From JAJCYK01 sp965224285 (GTDB lineage Bacteria > Bacteroidota > Bacteroidia > Cytophagales > Cyclobacteriaceae), in contig OZ245043.1 of the NCBI GenBank assembly GCA_965224285.1, forward strand, positions 2,542,001-2,606,000: a stretch of 64,000 bases of DNA, in the 5' to 3' direction. Under the pieces are notes generated by a model. That model was not told where the DNA came from, did no database searches, and saw nothing but the letters and a program-made list of their open reading frames with translations. Shown piece after piece: positions 1-8,798 of the stretch. Both the position numbers and the translations under genes were made by a program. The stretch's first letter is position 1; each line of letters starts with the position of its first letter.

Positions 1-120
1 CCATATGACATGGGATTGCCCTATGTCTTTGGTCCTTTGGTCTCTCTTTGGTATTTGGCAGTTTGTATCCAGTGCCTTACTAAATTGCCTAAAAATAAGG
101 TGCGGGAAACCGTTGTCGAT

Positions 121-2790
121 TCAAATTTTTAAAAGATACTTAGTAAAACTTCCGCGATCCGTAATCAGCTTTAGGAAGTATGTTCCAGGCTTCCAGGAGG
201 ATAGGTTCAATTTCCATTGATAGGGCCGGGAGGAAAAATTACGTTTATGCCATAGCTGACGACCGTATAGATCATATATTTCCAGGGACAATGGTAGGAT
301 GGTCTGTGGATCCAGATCCAAAAATAGAAAATCCCTGGTGGGTACCGGATAAATGGAAATATCACTTGCTCTATCAACATCTGGAATCGCCAATACCAGA
401 TCCGGCCTTAACAACTGACTACTGGGCACCAAACTCTTGGTGGTAAGAGGCGTGGACCACCAAAGTTGCAGCACAGCGCCACCTTGTTGTTCAAAATACT
501 CAATTTTCAATGGATATTGCTCACCCCCTTCCAGGTTGATCTTACCAGACCACTCGGTAGGCGCCTGAGGTATCCATTTATCTATAATAAGCTGATCATC
601 AACCCATAGTCGAACACCGTCATCCGAGAGCGTATAAAAGGTATATTCCTGTGAGATTAAAGGCTGAATAAAACCGAACCACCTGGCGGTAAAGAAATCT
701 GAAGAGATGGCAGATGCCGGAGAACCGTCCCCCCAATTAAAATCTATTACCGGATCAATTCGTTTCAGGGTTACTGCTCCCTCAAAAGTTTGATCCTGTT
801 CCGAGAAATAATGCCCTAACAAACCATCTCCGGGGCCCAAAGGTATGGACTGGTATGAAGCCTGATACTCTCTCGGTGTTTCTGGAATATCAAAGGTGAT
901 TAAATTGGAGCCGGGGTCAGATTCCCATTGCTGGAACAGGTAAAAATTATTCTGATCCTGCTGGGTAACCGCCGCTTCCAGAGTTCTCCTAATTCCCACT
1001 ACCCCGGTAACAGTAGTGGGGGTCGTGGAGCTTTTTCCATCTATGTTGACGTTAAGGCCTGCGGGATCTGTTGTTATAGTAATGTCTGTTTTTAAAGGAA
1101 AAACGTCTCGGAATACCACTTTTGACAGGCCTTGATTATCAGTGGCCCGCAAATATATTCTATACCAGACATTATCACTGGTTTCACCAACCCTGGGTAC
1201 CTGATAACTTCCGCCCAGGACATTACTTACCGGCGCCAATGCAGGATGGGTATGCTCATCATGATGAAATTCAATCCACCAGGTCAGTTGGCTTTGAGGC
1301 AGGATACCATCTTCGGGGTCGCTGGCCTTGCCCTCAAAATTGATAGCCTCACCGGCCCGGTACAATAGGGTACTTAACGGAAGAGTAATCTCCGGCACAG
1401 GACGGGTATTTTCTGTAACCTCCAACAGCGCTTCATCGCTAACGGCCACCCCCAGGGAGTTTTGAACCACACAACGAAAAAGTGCACCGTGGTCGTTCAA
1501 AGTAATGTTTTCAATAGTATAAATCATATCATTGGCGCCAGCGATATCAACCTGATCCCGTTGCCACTGATAAGTTAAAGGCTGGTCTCCCGATGCTTCC
1601 ACTTTAAAGGTGCTGGATTCCCCTTGAGGTACCAATATCCCTTCAGGTTGTAATGTAATATTAGGTGCGCCACTCCCGGTATACAGGATCTTCCATAACC
1701 TTCCCTCTGCGGTACTGGTATTATCCTGAGGTGATCCCCCACCCAATCCCGGCCGTTCCAGATAGTACATATCCCCATTTTGATCGACAACCATGGCCAG
1801 AGGCCGTTCAATTCCAGTGGCAAAGGTTTCTACCACCTCACTGAGGTCAGGATCTAACACCTTGATATAGCCAGCGCAATAATCTGCAAAAAAATACTTT
1901 TCATGATATCTAGGAGGGAATCTTAACTGTTGGGGATTGTAAAAAGCTGATCCAATCACGGCGCAACCCTGACTGTGGTCGTAGGCATATAGTGGATCCT
2001 TATACTTGTCTGGAGGCGTTTCACTAGTTAAAAAGCCTTCCACACCCGGCCATCCGTAATTCATACCGGGAAGCACTTCATTGACCTCCTCAAAATCGCT
2101 TCCCCCCACATCATTACAAATAATTCTTCCGGAAGTCGGTTGTATGTCGAAAGTATAAGGGTTTCGAAAGCCTAAAGCCCATATAGCCCGATTCTTTCCT
2201 TGAGTGCTCTGGTAAAATGGATTGTCCTCGGGAATACTGCCATCTTCATTCAACCGCAAAAATTTACCTAGCAAATTATTAAAGCTCTGAGCATTGCCGG
2301 CTAGCGCTCCATCGCCGACAGCCAGGTAAAGCTTTCCGTCAAGTCCGAATTTCATGGCGCCGCCGTTGTGGATAGTGCCGGTAAGGGGATCTAAATCCAA
2401 CAAGACAGTTTCACTGCCCGGGATGGCAAAATCACCGTTTCCCCGAAAGCTGCTCAGTCTGTTATGGTTGGCCCCGGGAACCGTATAGTAAAGGTAGATA
2501 ATCTGGTTGGTTTCAAAATCGGGATGAAGCGCGATCCCAGATAAACCTCGCTCATTAAAATTATCCACTTCAATAGAGAGATACGGGTCTTCTTGTAGCA
2601 CATCGTCCCGTAACACCAATACCCGGCCATCTTTCATAGCTAAAAACAGTCTGCCGTCGGGAGCTAGCGCCATAGTGGTTGGATTTAGGCCCCGGGCTAT
2701 TTCAACTTCGGTAAATCCGGCAGGTACCTGCCCTTTGGCAGAGATTACCATAAAACTGCCTATAAGTATAGCTATAAAAGTCTTAGGCAT
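121..2790 (-). CDS. T9SS-secreted PQQ-type sugar dehydrogenase-like protein with Ig-like and PA14 domains
   Basis: Large exported multidomain protein (889 aa). Residues 1-21 form a signal peptide. About 25-375 match the glucose/sorbosone dehydrogenase six-bladed propeller (blocks LAPDGRLFLAMKDGRV, GLSGIALHPDF, LYLAVGDGA, ALGFRNPY, MNYGWPGVEG), the fold that holds PQQ in soluble aldose dehydrogenases. About 385-470 is an Ig-like domain, 475-620 looks like further beta-sandwich sequence, and 660-790 is a PA14 lectin-like domain (GLLGHYF start, SDDGVRLWVDD core). The last 75 residues are a type IX secretion sorting domain (ISIYPVPTRD, then YDLYGRQLW and PGTYFLKL), so the protein is expected on the cell surface or outside. 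Sugar oxidation is inferred from the fold; the substrate is unknown. It stands alone, downstream of the dnaJ terminator. Confidence 0.88.
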   Translation of the reverse strand: MPKTFIAILIGSFMVISAKGQVPAGFTEVEIARGLNPTTMALAPDGRLFLAMKDGRVLVLRDDVLQEDPYLSIEVDNFNERGLSGIALHPDFETNQIIYLYYTVPGANHNRLSSFRGNGDFAIPGSETVLLDLDPLTGTIHNGGAMKFGLDGKLYLAVGDGALAGNAQSFNNLLGKFLRLNEDGSIPEDNPFYQSTQGKNRAIWALGFRNPYTFDIQPTSGRIICNDVGGSDFEEVNEVLPGMNYGWPGVEGFLTSETPPDKYKDPLYAYDHSQGCAVIGSAFYNPQQLRFPPRYHEKYFFADYCAGYIKVLDPDLSEVVETFATGIERPLAMVVDQNGDMYYLERPGLGGGSPQDNTSTAEGRLWKILYTGSGAPNITLQPEGILVPQGESSTFKVEASGDQPLTYQWQRDQVDIAGANDMIYTIENITLNDHGALFRCVVQNSLGVAVSDEALLEVTENTRPVPEITLPLSTLLYRAGEAINFEGKASDPEDGILPQSQLTWWIEFHHDEHTHPALAPVSNVLGGSYQVPRVGETSDNVWYRIYLRATDNQGLSKVVFRDVFPLKTDITITTDPAGLNVNIDGKSSTTPTTVTGVVGIRRTLEAAVTQQDQNNFYLFQQWESDPGSNLITFDIPETPREYQASYQSIPLGPGDGLLGHYFSEQDQTFEGAVTLKRIDPVIDFNWGDGSPASAISSDFFTARWFGFIQPLISQEYTFYTLSDDGVRLWVDDQLIIDKWIPQAPTEWSGKINLEGGEQYPLKIEYFEQQGGAVLQLWWSTPLTTKSLVPSSQLLRPDLVLAIPDVDRASDISIYPVPTRDFLFLDLDPQTILPLSLEIYDLYGRQLWHKRNFSSRPYQWKLNLSSWKPGTYFLKLITDRGSFTKYLLKI

Positions 2791-2923
2791 ATCTTGCTGA
2801 GCTTGACATAATGCTAAATCATCAACATCACCGATTTGAAAAAGTTACAACTTAGCTACTTTTTGGTGGTATTGAAAGAAATATGTACCTGTACAGCCAT
2901 TGTCAACAATCTTTTTTCCCTTC

Positions 2924-2967
2924 AAAAATATAAAGTTAAACCACCCGACAATCACCATGGGGTGGTT
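2924..2967 (-). terminator. Putative intrinsic terminator after dnaJ/cbpA
   Basis: Perfect 8-bp arms (aaccaccc at 2939-2946, gggtggtt at 2960-2967) enclose a 13-nt loop. Reading on the minus strand the hairpin is followed by a T-rich stretch including five Ts (2924-2928). It lies about 57 nt past the stop codon of the dnaJ-like gene and would end the hsp20-htrA-dnaJ transcription unit. Confidence 0.5.
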
Positions 2968-3023
2968 CTCTACGAAAATCCAGGTCGTGGCCGGTAGTGT
3001 TATGAGTTTGCTTTTGATAGCAG

Positions 3024-3947
3024 TTAAACAGAAGTTGGCCGGTAACTTTCCTTCAAAGATTTGATCAGTTCTTGCTGATATGAACTCAGCTTCTTGGGTA
3101 GTTTTACCTCAAGTGTAACATATAGATCTCCTTTCCCGGAAGCGCCATAACGGGGCATGCCTTTACCCTTTAAGCGCACTTGCTTTCCATTCTGAGTCTC
3201 TGGGGGCAAGGTAATGGTAACCTGTCCCGACAGGGTATTTACAGTAAGTTTACCCCCTAACATGGCGGTAAACAGGTCCATTGGCTGTTGAATATATAAG
3301 TCATCCCCTTTTCTGGTGAAATTGGGATCAGGTTTCACTCTAACTGTGAGATAAAGATTTCCAGCTTTTCCTCTAGCTCCCTTTTGTCCTTTACCTTTGA
3401 CCCTTAATTTTAACCCGTCGTAAGCTCCCGGGCGTATCTTTACTTTAATCTTCTCTCCTCCCAGGTCGATAATTCTCGCAGTACCCTGAAACGCCTCTTT
3501 TAAGGTAATATTTACTTCCCCTGTGAGGTCACCACCTGGTCTGTCGTACATGGCGTTGGGATCCCAGCCAAAAGGCGAACCTTGGCTCTGTCCGAAGAAA
3601 GCTTCAAAGAAGTCAGAAAAGCCGCTGCCACCACCAAAGAAATCATTGGGGTCACCCCGGTATTCATAATGACGGGACCCTCTGGGACCTGCTCCATGAC
3701 GGGGGTCAAATCCATGCTGATACTGATTCCAGTTGGCCCCTAGTTCATCGTACTGCTTTCTTTTCTCAGGATCACCCAGCACCTCATAAGCCTCACTTAT
3801 CTCCTTAAACTTTTCCTCTGCGGATTTGTTATCGGGATTCTTATCAGGGTGATATTTTACCGCCAGTTTGCGGTATGCCTTTTTGATGTCTGGCTGGCTG
3901 GCCTTCTTGTCAACTCCTAATATTTTATAGTAATCCCGATAATCCAC
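3024..3947 (-). CDS. DnaJ family chaperone, CbpA-like (no zinc finger)
   Basis: Co-chaperone that would stimulate the DnaK ATPase and deliver unfolded clients. The J domain is at residues 4-68 with the essential HPD (YHPDKNPDN); a Gly/Phe-rich linker with repeated GS, GSGFSDFFEAFFG-type sequence spans about 75-130; the C-terminal beta-sandwich substrate-binding domains run from about 135 to 300. No cysteines are visible, so the DnaJ zinc-finger region is absent and this is a class II/CbpA-type protein rather than canonical DnaJ. The start is GTG; no ATG lies between it and the upstream htrA stop. It sits 19 bp after htrA on the same strand, and hsp20 is upstream of that, forming a protein quality-control group. 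Confidence 0.92.
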   Translation of the reverse strand: MDYRDYYKILGVDKKASQPDIKKAYRKLAVKYHPDKNPDNKSAEEKFKEISEAYEVLGDPEKRKQYDELGANWNQYQHGFDPRHGAGPRGSRHYEYRGDPNDFFGGGSGFSDFFEAFFGQSQGSPFGWDPNAMYDRPGGDLTGEVNITLKEAFQGTARIIDLGGEKIKVKIRPGAYDGLKLRVKGKGQKGARGKAGNLYLTVRVKPDPNFTRKGDDLYIQQPMDLFTAMLGGKLTVNTLSGQVTITLPPETQNGKQVRLKGKGMPRYGASGKGDLYVTLEVKLPKKLSSYQQELIKSLKESYRPTSV

Positions 3948-3966
3948 TTTTTACTTATTTTCAATA

Positions 3967-5499
3967 TTACATCCCAAAAGCATAATAATGAACTTCTGGT
4001 GAATCTTCATAAATCCCTTCAAGCATTACTCCTCCTCGCTTCCCTTGTAAGGCTCTCTCCAGCTCCTCTGGAGTCTTTACCGGACGGTTATCCACTTTTG
4101 TAATGATAAAGCCTTCTCTCATCTTAGTTTGTTGAGCCAATTTTCCGGCGTGGATGTCCACCACTTTTACCCCGCCACTTATGTTCAATCTACTGGCAGT
4201 GACCTGATCCAGCTCTTGTAAATCCGCACCCAGTAATTCAAAGATCTCCTTTCGGGAGCTAGCCACCAGATCTGTACTGCCTTCTCTGTTTTTTAACTCA
4301 ACATTTAATTCAATATCCTTATTCTCCCTCTTTAACTGTACCTTAACCAGGTCTCCCGGTCGCTTACGGGCAATTTGTTCCTGCAATTCAGGTGCTGAAC
4401 TTACCTCTATATCATTGATTCGCATAATCACATCCCCCGGTCTGATCCCAGCATCATTGGCAGCACTTTTTTGCATTACACTATCTACAAAAACTCCTTT
4501 GGAAACCGACAAATCCTTTTCTTTTACCAAATTAGCATTTACAGCTCTGATAGTTACTCCCAGGTAACCGCGTTGTACTACTCCATATTTTAGCAAATCT
4601 TCTACCACCTTATTTACGATGTTGGAGGGTACAGCAAATCCGTAACCTGCATAGGCGCCGGTAGGGCTGGCTATGGCGGTATTAACCCCAACTAACCCAC
4701 CGTTCAGGTTTACCAGAGCCCCGCCACTGTTTCCAGGATTTATGGCGGCATCGGTTTGGATGAATGATTCAATAGCATACTGGTCGCGAAGGATATTTAT
4801 ATTCCTGGACTTGGCGCTTACTATTCCTGCGGTAACCGTAGAATTGAGATTAAAGGGGTTTCCTACTGCCAAAACCCACTCTCCTACTTTTACCTGGTCC
4901 GAATCCACCAGGGGTAGTGTTGGAAGGCCATTTGCCTCAATCTTAATCAATGCCAGATCGGTGCTGGGGTCGGTACCGATTACAATGCCCTTATAAGATC
5001 TGTTATCATGGAGGGTAACTTCAATATCGTCGGCTTGATCAATTACGTGGTTGTTGGTAACAATGTACCCATCCTCATTAATAATTACCCCTGAGCCAGT
5101 ACCCACTCTGGCCTGCGGAGGCATTTGCGGGCTTTGAGGCCCTCTTGGTCCAAAAAATCTTTCAAAAAAATCGTCTCCGAAGAAATCACGGAAGGGGTCT
5201 GGCAGTGGGCGATTGCCTTGGGGTCCCCGGGCCATGGATTCCGTGGTTTGAGTAGAGGCAATGTGCACTACCGCATCCATTACTTCTTCCGATACCGCAG
5301 TGAAATCCAGCGGGATCACCTCATTATTATCATCTACGGTGTACAAGGCCCCTTTCACCGGAGTCCCGCTAATATGTTCTATTTTCAATGTGGTATCATC
5401 CTTTTCAAAAAATTGAGGCGCCAACCACACCACACCCAGGGACACAGTCAATGAAATTACCCCTGTGAGCATGTATTGCTTTAGTCTATTTGTATCCAT
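3967..5499 (-). CDS. Do family serine endopeptidase (HtrA/DegQ-like)
   Basis: Periplasmic protease/chaperone for misfolded envelope proteins. The ATG at 5499 gives 510 aa beginning MDTNRLKQYMLTG followed by one hydrophobic N-terminal segment; the open frame extends upstream to 5610, but that part lacks a signal-like start. The trypsin-like triad is visible: His in VTNNHVID, Asp in STDLALIKI, Ser in NPGNSGGAL. Two PDZ domains follow, the first holding RGYLGV and GIRPGDVIMRIND, the second shorter, ending near the C-terminus with EGFIITKVDNRPV. A Gly/Pro/Arg-rich stretch (FFGPRGPQSPQMPPQ) precedes the protease domain, similar to the Q-linker/LA region of this family. Co-directional with hsp20 upstream and the DnaJ-like gene downstream. 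Confidence 0.94.
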   Translation of the reverse strand: MDTNRLKQYMLTGVISLTVSLGVVWLAPQFFEKDDTTLKIEHISGTPVKGALYTVDDNNEVIPLDFTAVSEEVMDAVVHIASTQTTESMARGPQGNRPLPDPFRDFFGDDFFERFFGPRGPQSPQMPPQARVGTGSGVIINEDGYIVTNNHVIDQADDIEVTLHDNRSYKGIVIGTDPSTDLALIKIEANGLPTLPLVDSDQVKVGEWVLAVGNPFNLNSTVTAGIVSAKSRNINILRDQYAIESFIQTDAAINPGNSGGALVNLNGGLVGVNTAIASPTGAYAGYGFAVPSNIVNKVVEDLLKYGVVQRGYLGVTIRAVNANLVKEKDLSVSKGVFVDSVMQKSAANDAGIRPGDVIMRINDIEVSSAPELQEQIARKRPGDLVKVQLKRENKDIELNVELKNREGSTDLVASSRKEIFELLGADLQELDQVTASRLNISGGVKVVDIHAGKLAQQTKMREGFIITKVDNRPVKTPEELERALQGKRGGVMLEGIYEDSPEVHYYAFGM

Positions 5500-5607
5500 C
5501 TGTTTAATACTTAATTGCTGATCAAAATTTAGTTCTATGAGTGGAGGCGACACAAAACTGGCCGCCCCCGGGTTTAAGCTCCTTTTAAAGTGCTCTCGCA
5601 GACAGAC

Positions 5608-5615
5608 CAAAACTA
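5608..5615 (-). promoter_or_regulatory. Possible -7 promoter element upstream of htrA
   Basis: The minus strand reads tagttttg, an exact match to the Bacteroidota TAnnTTTG element, about 109 nt before the chosen htrA start. No upstream TTG is found at the usual spacing, so support is weak. Confidence 0.3.
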
Positions 5616-5663
5616 ATTGACTGTCGAAAAATTTGAAAATTCGTACTAAAAGCCCTCTTTAAG

Positions 5664-6137
5664 CTATGAAATAGTAATTTGTCTTACAGGCTTCTGCTTC
5701 GCCTCCTCCTTTTTAGGGATCACCAAACGAAGCACACCATTCTCATACTTTGCTTTTATCTTATCCGCCTCTACCGTATTAGGCAGATGAAAGGTCCGGT
5801 TAAATGATTGATAGCTGAATTCCCTTCTGGCATAGGACTTATCACTGTGTTCACTTGAATCCTGTTTTTCAGAAGTGATGATCAACATATCGTTATCAAG
5901 CTCTACATGGAAATCATCTTTTTTCATACCAGGAGCGGCAACTTCAACTTGAAATTCATCGTTACTCTCCACAATGTTAACTGCGGGAACAGTAGTTCCG
6001 GTTGAGGATAAGTTCGACATATTGCTGTCATAGAAATCCCGGTTGAAAAATTCATCAATAAAACTGTTAAAATTTTTGGGCCAGTATGAACTGGTTCGTC
6101 TCATCAGTGTCATGGTTCTAGTAGTTTGTATGCCCAT
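5664..6137 (-). CDS. Hsp20/alpha-crystallin family small heat-shock protein
   Basis: ATP-independent holdase that keeps denaturing proteins soluble. The protein is 157 aa; the alpha-crystallin domain covers about residues 48-150, including VNIVESNDEFQVEVAAPGMKKDDF, the strand YARREFSYQSFNRTFHLP and the diagnostic ENGVLRLVIPK near the end. The N-terminal arm is rich in Phe/Asn (FNSFIDEFFNRDF), typical of the oligomer-forming arm. The ATG at 6137 is the longest choice; MTLMRRT eight residues later (6113) resembles how many Bacteroidota homologues begin and is an equally good start. First gene of the quality-control group with htrA and the DnaJ-like gene. Confidence 0.93.
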   Translation of the reverse strand: MGIQTTRTMTLMRRTSSYWPKNFNSFIDEFFNRDFYDSNMSNLSSTGTTVPAVNIVESNDEFQVEVAAPGMKKDDFHVELDNDMLIITSEKQDSSEHSDKSYARREFSYQSFNRTFHLPNTVEADKIKAKYENGVLRLVIPKKEEAKQKPVRQITIS

Positions 6138-6481
6138 TATTAATGATTCGGGCAGGGTTTAAAAATTAGTTTCACCTACTTTCTATCAAAATAAATACCA
6201 GTACCAAAAGAGCCATCATAGGCATTAAAAAACTGCCACAAAGGCATGTTTAACTAAAATTAGTCATATTTTGCTGCCATTATGTCTTATTTTGCTGAAA
6301 ATCAAGACTGTACGAAACTGTAAGTAACCACCATAAATAAATGAAAATTTATGTTCGGTGATTTCGATAATTACTAAAGAAGGCAATACGAGATGTATCC
6401 CAACTAGTGAATATAAGTTTGATATTTGAGCTTTGCTCATAGAACAATTTTCACTGGTGATCATCCTGAGAAACGGGGTAA
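6138..6481. other. Non-coding gap, nothing recognised
   Basis: AT-rich interval between hsp20 and the SUMF1-fold gene. Short open frames here (for example 6264-6485 minus) have no recognisable product. No hairpin terminator, promoter match or RNA gene was seen. Confidence 0.5.
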
Positions 6482-7924
6482 TCATTTACTGATGGGTGCG
6501 GTGCGGCCCGCGCGGTAACCATATGCTTTGGATCTGGGTCCTCCTGACCATGCCCCATAATAACGGTACCCGATTGGCGAATGGGGATTGAAATCGGAAT
6601 AATTGGTGCCAAACTCATAATAACCTCCTCCTCTGTAGCCAAAACCGCCTTCTTCATTATCACTATCAGGCCAATCATTATTGGTAGCATTGCCAAAATG
6701 TAGTTGGCCATCACCATGAGTGCCCCGAAAGGCCCTGCCTTTAGAATTGCCAATGGTGATCACCTTTTCCCATAAACTTCCACTTAAATCCATCACCCAA
6801 TAATAGGAAGCGCCAAATACAGATCGGGTTTCATCGCTTAACTCAGCTTCACTACGACCGTTGACCATGACTAATTCCGAATCGGAAGTAACATAGCGCT
6901 CTAATTGATCATAGTTATCTGTTCCCCAGACAAATTCTGCCGGTATTGGGGCGGAGGGCCCGCGACAGGCTTTTTCGTATTCCAATTCCGTTACCGGTCG
7001 CATGGCAGCCCAATCGGTATAAGCCAAGGCGTCGGTAAAACTTAGGTAATTCATAGGTCGCTTTGGACTGTCTGCCAAATATTTCCCATTAACTAATCTC
7101 AAACCTCCCCGATTTTTGTAATACTCCCGACCACCGATAGGGGACCGAAGCGAAGTCCAGACTTCAGGTAGATCATTCAAAAAATCCGCATATTGTCCCT
7201 GGGTCAATTCGTATTTCATGATATAAAATGGGCTGTATCCTTTAGGAAACTCCGCGGGTATGGGACCAACCTGGTCACCGTTGTATAGCTCCTCCTCACT
7301 CCAGTAATACAGGTGGTCTTGATGGGGGCCCACTTGGATAGGCTGCTCGGAGGAAATGGTAAATAATCCCCGAGGATTTCCCTTTTCATCGCTGCTGTAT
7401 AGAGCAGCTTTTCTAAAGGCAGCTGAATCAGGACTGCCCAAGGTAAATTCAGCCTCCGGAATATAGACCATTTCAATAGCGTATACCTTTAATCCGCTGA
7501 GACGGGCACGACTAACGGGCTGATTTGTGGTATCGATCAATATTTGCACTTTATAATCAGCGGATCCCCGGTATATTCCCTTAGGATAGATAAAGAACCC
7601 AGTGCTGTCCCGGCTAACCTCAATTTCAGGTTCACTGGCAATCCCTGATCGGGTGTTAATAACCCGGTGTCCGTCAGGGATAAGCTTCACATGATTATTC
7701 CAGGGGTCATTAAACTTCATAAAAACCCAGGCAGCATCATGATTTTTGGGGTTATTCCAGGCATTATCCCATTTGATATCAAAGAATACGCTCAGAGGTG
7801 TTTCCTGAACCTTCGGTCGATTTACCACCCTCACATTACTAATTACCAGATCAGTTGCCTGGACTTCAAACTCTGTCAGAATTAAGATTGCCAACAGACT
7901 CAAGAGAATTTTTAGTGCAGACAT
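6482..7924 (-). CDS. Exported SUMF1/EgtB/PvdO-fold protein
   Basis: Exported protein of about 480 aa. The ATG at 7924 (MSALKILLSLLAILIL) gives a clean signal peptide; a longer frame to 7969 adds a hydrophilic 15-residue leader and is less likely. Residues about 25-150 form a beta-rich N-terminal domain (VRVVNRPKVQETPLSVFFDIKWDNAW). The rest is the formylglycine-generating-enzyme fold: MVYIPEAEFTLGS, YIMKYELTQGQYADFLN, PMNYLSFTDALAYTDW, LEYEKACRGP, GSLWEKV and a terminal GYRYYGA/GYRAGR stretch. The paired active-site cysteines of true formylglycine-generating enzymes are missing, so sulfatase activation is not supported. No sulfatase gene is nearby. Its role is unknown; similar exported proteins are common in this phylum. 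Confidence 0.82.
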   Translation of the reverse strand: MSALKILLSLLAILILTEFEVQATDLVISNVRVVNRPKVQETPLSVFFDIKWDNAWNNPKNHDAAWVFMKFNDPWNNHVKLIPDGHRVINTRSGIASEPEIEVSRDSTGFFIYPKGIYRGSADYKVQILIDTTNQPVSRARLSGLKVYAIEMVYIPEAEFTLGSPDSAAFRKAALYSSDEKGNPRGLFTISSEQPIQVGPHQDHLYYWSEEELYNGDQVGPIPAEFPKGYSPFYIMKYELTQGQYADFLNDLPEVWTSLRSPIGGREYYKNRGGLRLVNGKYLADSPKRPMNYLSFTDALAYTDWAAMRPVTELEYEKACRGPSAPIPAEFVWGTDNYDQLERYVTSDSELVMVNGRSEAELSDETRSVFGASYYWVMDLSGSLWEKVITIGNSKGRAFRGTHGDGQLHFGNATNNDWPDSDNEEGGFGYRGGGYYEFGTNYSDFNPHSPIGYRYYGAWSGGPRSKAYGYRAGRTAPISK

Positions 7925-8041
7925 AGAGTGTTTTCCAATTTTGTGATTATCAATTGAGGTGATGTGCAATAATCATCTAGCCGATGCTGGCATCTCAGGT
8001 AAGGGAATGGTCAACCAAGATGACCTCTCCTCCTTTTCAAA

Positions 8042-8713
8042 TTATTTATTGGCCATGATGACATATTGGTAAACCAGTAATTTGTGGTTTTGCTTAAAAT
8101 CATTGAAACCGGAGGCTTCTAGTTCTTTCACCACTTGAGAAGCAGGTATTTTCATTTCATCTGGAGGTCCGGGGGCCGCCTCAGGTAACCCTGGCTTAAA
8201 ATCTACTACCATTAGTGAGCCTCCAGGTCTTAATCCCTGGTACACCTGCTCAAAGTACTCCGCTCTTTGATCGATATGATGGTAGGTATTAACTATTATA
8301 GCCAGATCAATGGATTCCGGATCCAACTGAGGACTGTCATAGGGAATTTTCTTCAATTTAATTTGATCATCGCTGTAACCCAGTTCAACTTTTTTGTCCG
8401 CAATGTATGACTGAAAATTATCATCTACATCTGCTGCTATTACCCGGGCGCCTTGAGCAGCTAATCTAAAACTGAAATAGCCTGATCCAGCGCCAATATC
8501 CAGCACCACTTTGTCAGCTACATTGCCAAACAGCTCGATTACTTCCTCTGGCTTTTGCCAGATATCTCTTTCCGGATCCTCAAATCTGTTGATTAAATCC
8601 TGCAGATTGCCTTGGTGCATATGACGGTTGGCCGGGTGATGCTTCCCATCACTATCTTGCCCTGAAACTGGGCCATAAAGTCCAGCCAAAATCAAAACTC
8701 CTATCCATTTCAC
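8042..8713 (-). CDS. Class I SAM-dependent methyltransferase with N-terminal signal peptide
   Basis: Rossmann-fold methyltransferase of 223 aa. Motif I is VVLDIGAGSGYFSFRLA (about residues 70-86), followed by the acidic AADVDDN of motif II and a post-I region IDLAIIVNTYHHI. The substrate is unknown. The first 18 residues (MKWIGVLILAGLYGPVSG) read as a Sec signal peptide followed by a His-rich segment (GKHHPANRHMHQGN). The start is GTG; no internal ATG would remove the signal and keep a complete domain without loss. A SAM-dependent enzyme outside the cytoplasm is odd because SAM is made inside the cell. No partner gene is adjacent; the universal stress protein gene lies 85 bp upstream. Confidence 0.85.
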   Translation of the reverse strand: MKWIGVLILAGLYGPVSGQDSDGKHHPANRHMHQGNLQDLINRFEDPERDIWQKPEEVIELFGNVADKVVLDIGAGSGYFSFRLAAQGARVIAADVDDNFQSYIADKKVELGYSDDQIKLKKIPYDSPQLDPESIDLAIIVNTYHHIDQRAEYFEQVYQGLRPGGSLMVVDFKPGLPEAAPGPPDEMKIPASQVVKELEASGFNDFKQNHKLLVYQYVIMANK

Positions 8714-8798
8714 TGATTAAAAATAATAGAAATGTAAATTAGAAAGCAGCCTTTACAAAAATTTCTCGGCGAACATAATTGAGGTAGGTTAGATCAAG

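Noticed and set aside
5..220. Plus-strand 71-residue frame at the window start
   Set aside because: It overlaps the 3' end of the T9SS protein gene and has an unstructured, Trp/Phe-rich composition unlike a real protein. The first 120 bases hold nothing I can name.
5125..5454. Plus-strand frame opposite htrA
   Set aside because: Shadow of the protease gene; no domain or signal recognisable.
6264..6753. Two minus-strand frames around the SUMF1-fold gene end
   Set aside because: One lies in an AT-rich gap and the other in a different frame of the SUMF1-fold gene; neither shows family features.
6482..7924. Formylglycine-generating enzyme (sulfatase activator)
   Set aside because: The fold matches but the required active-site cysteines are absent and no sulfatase lies nearby.
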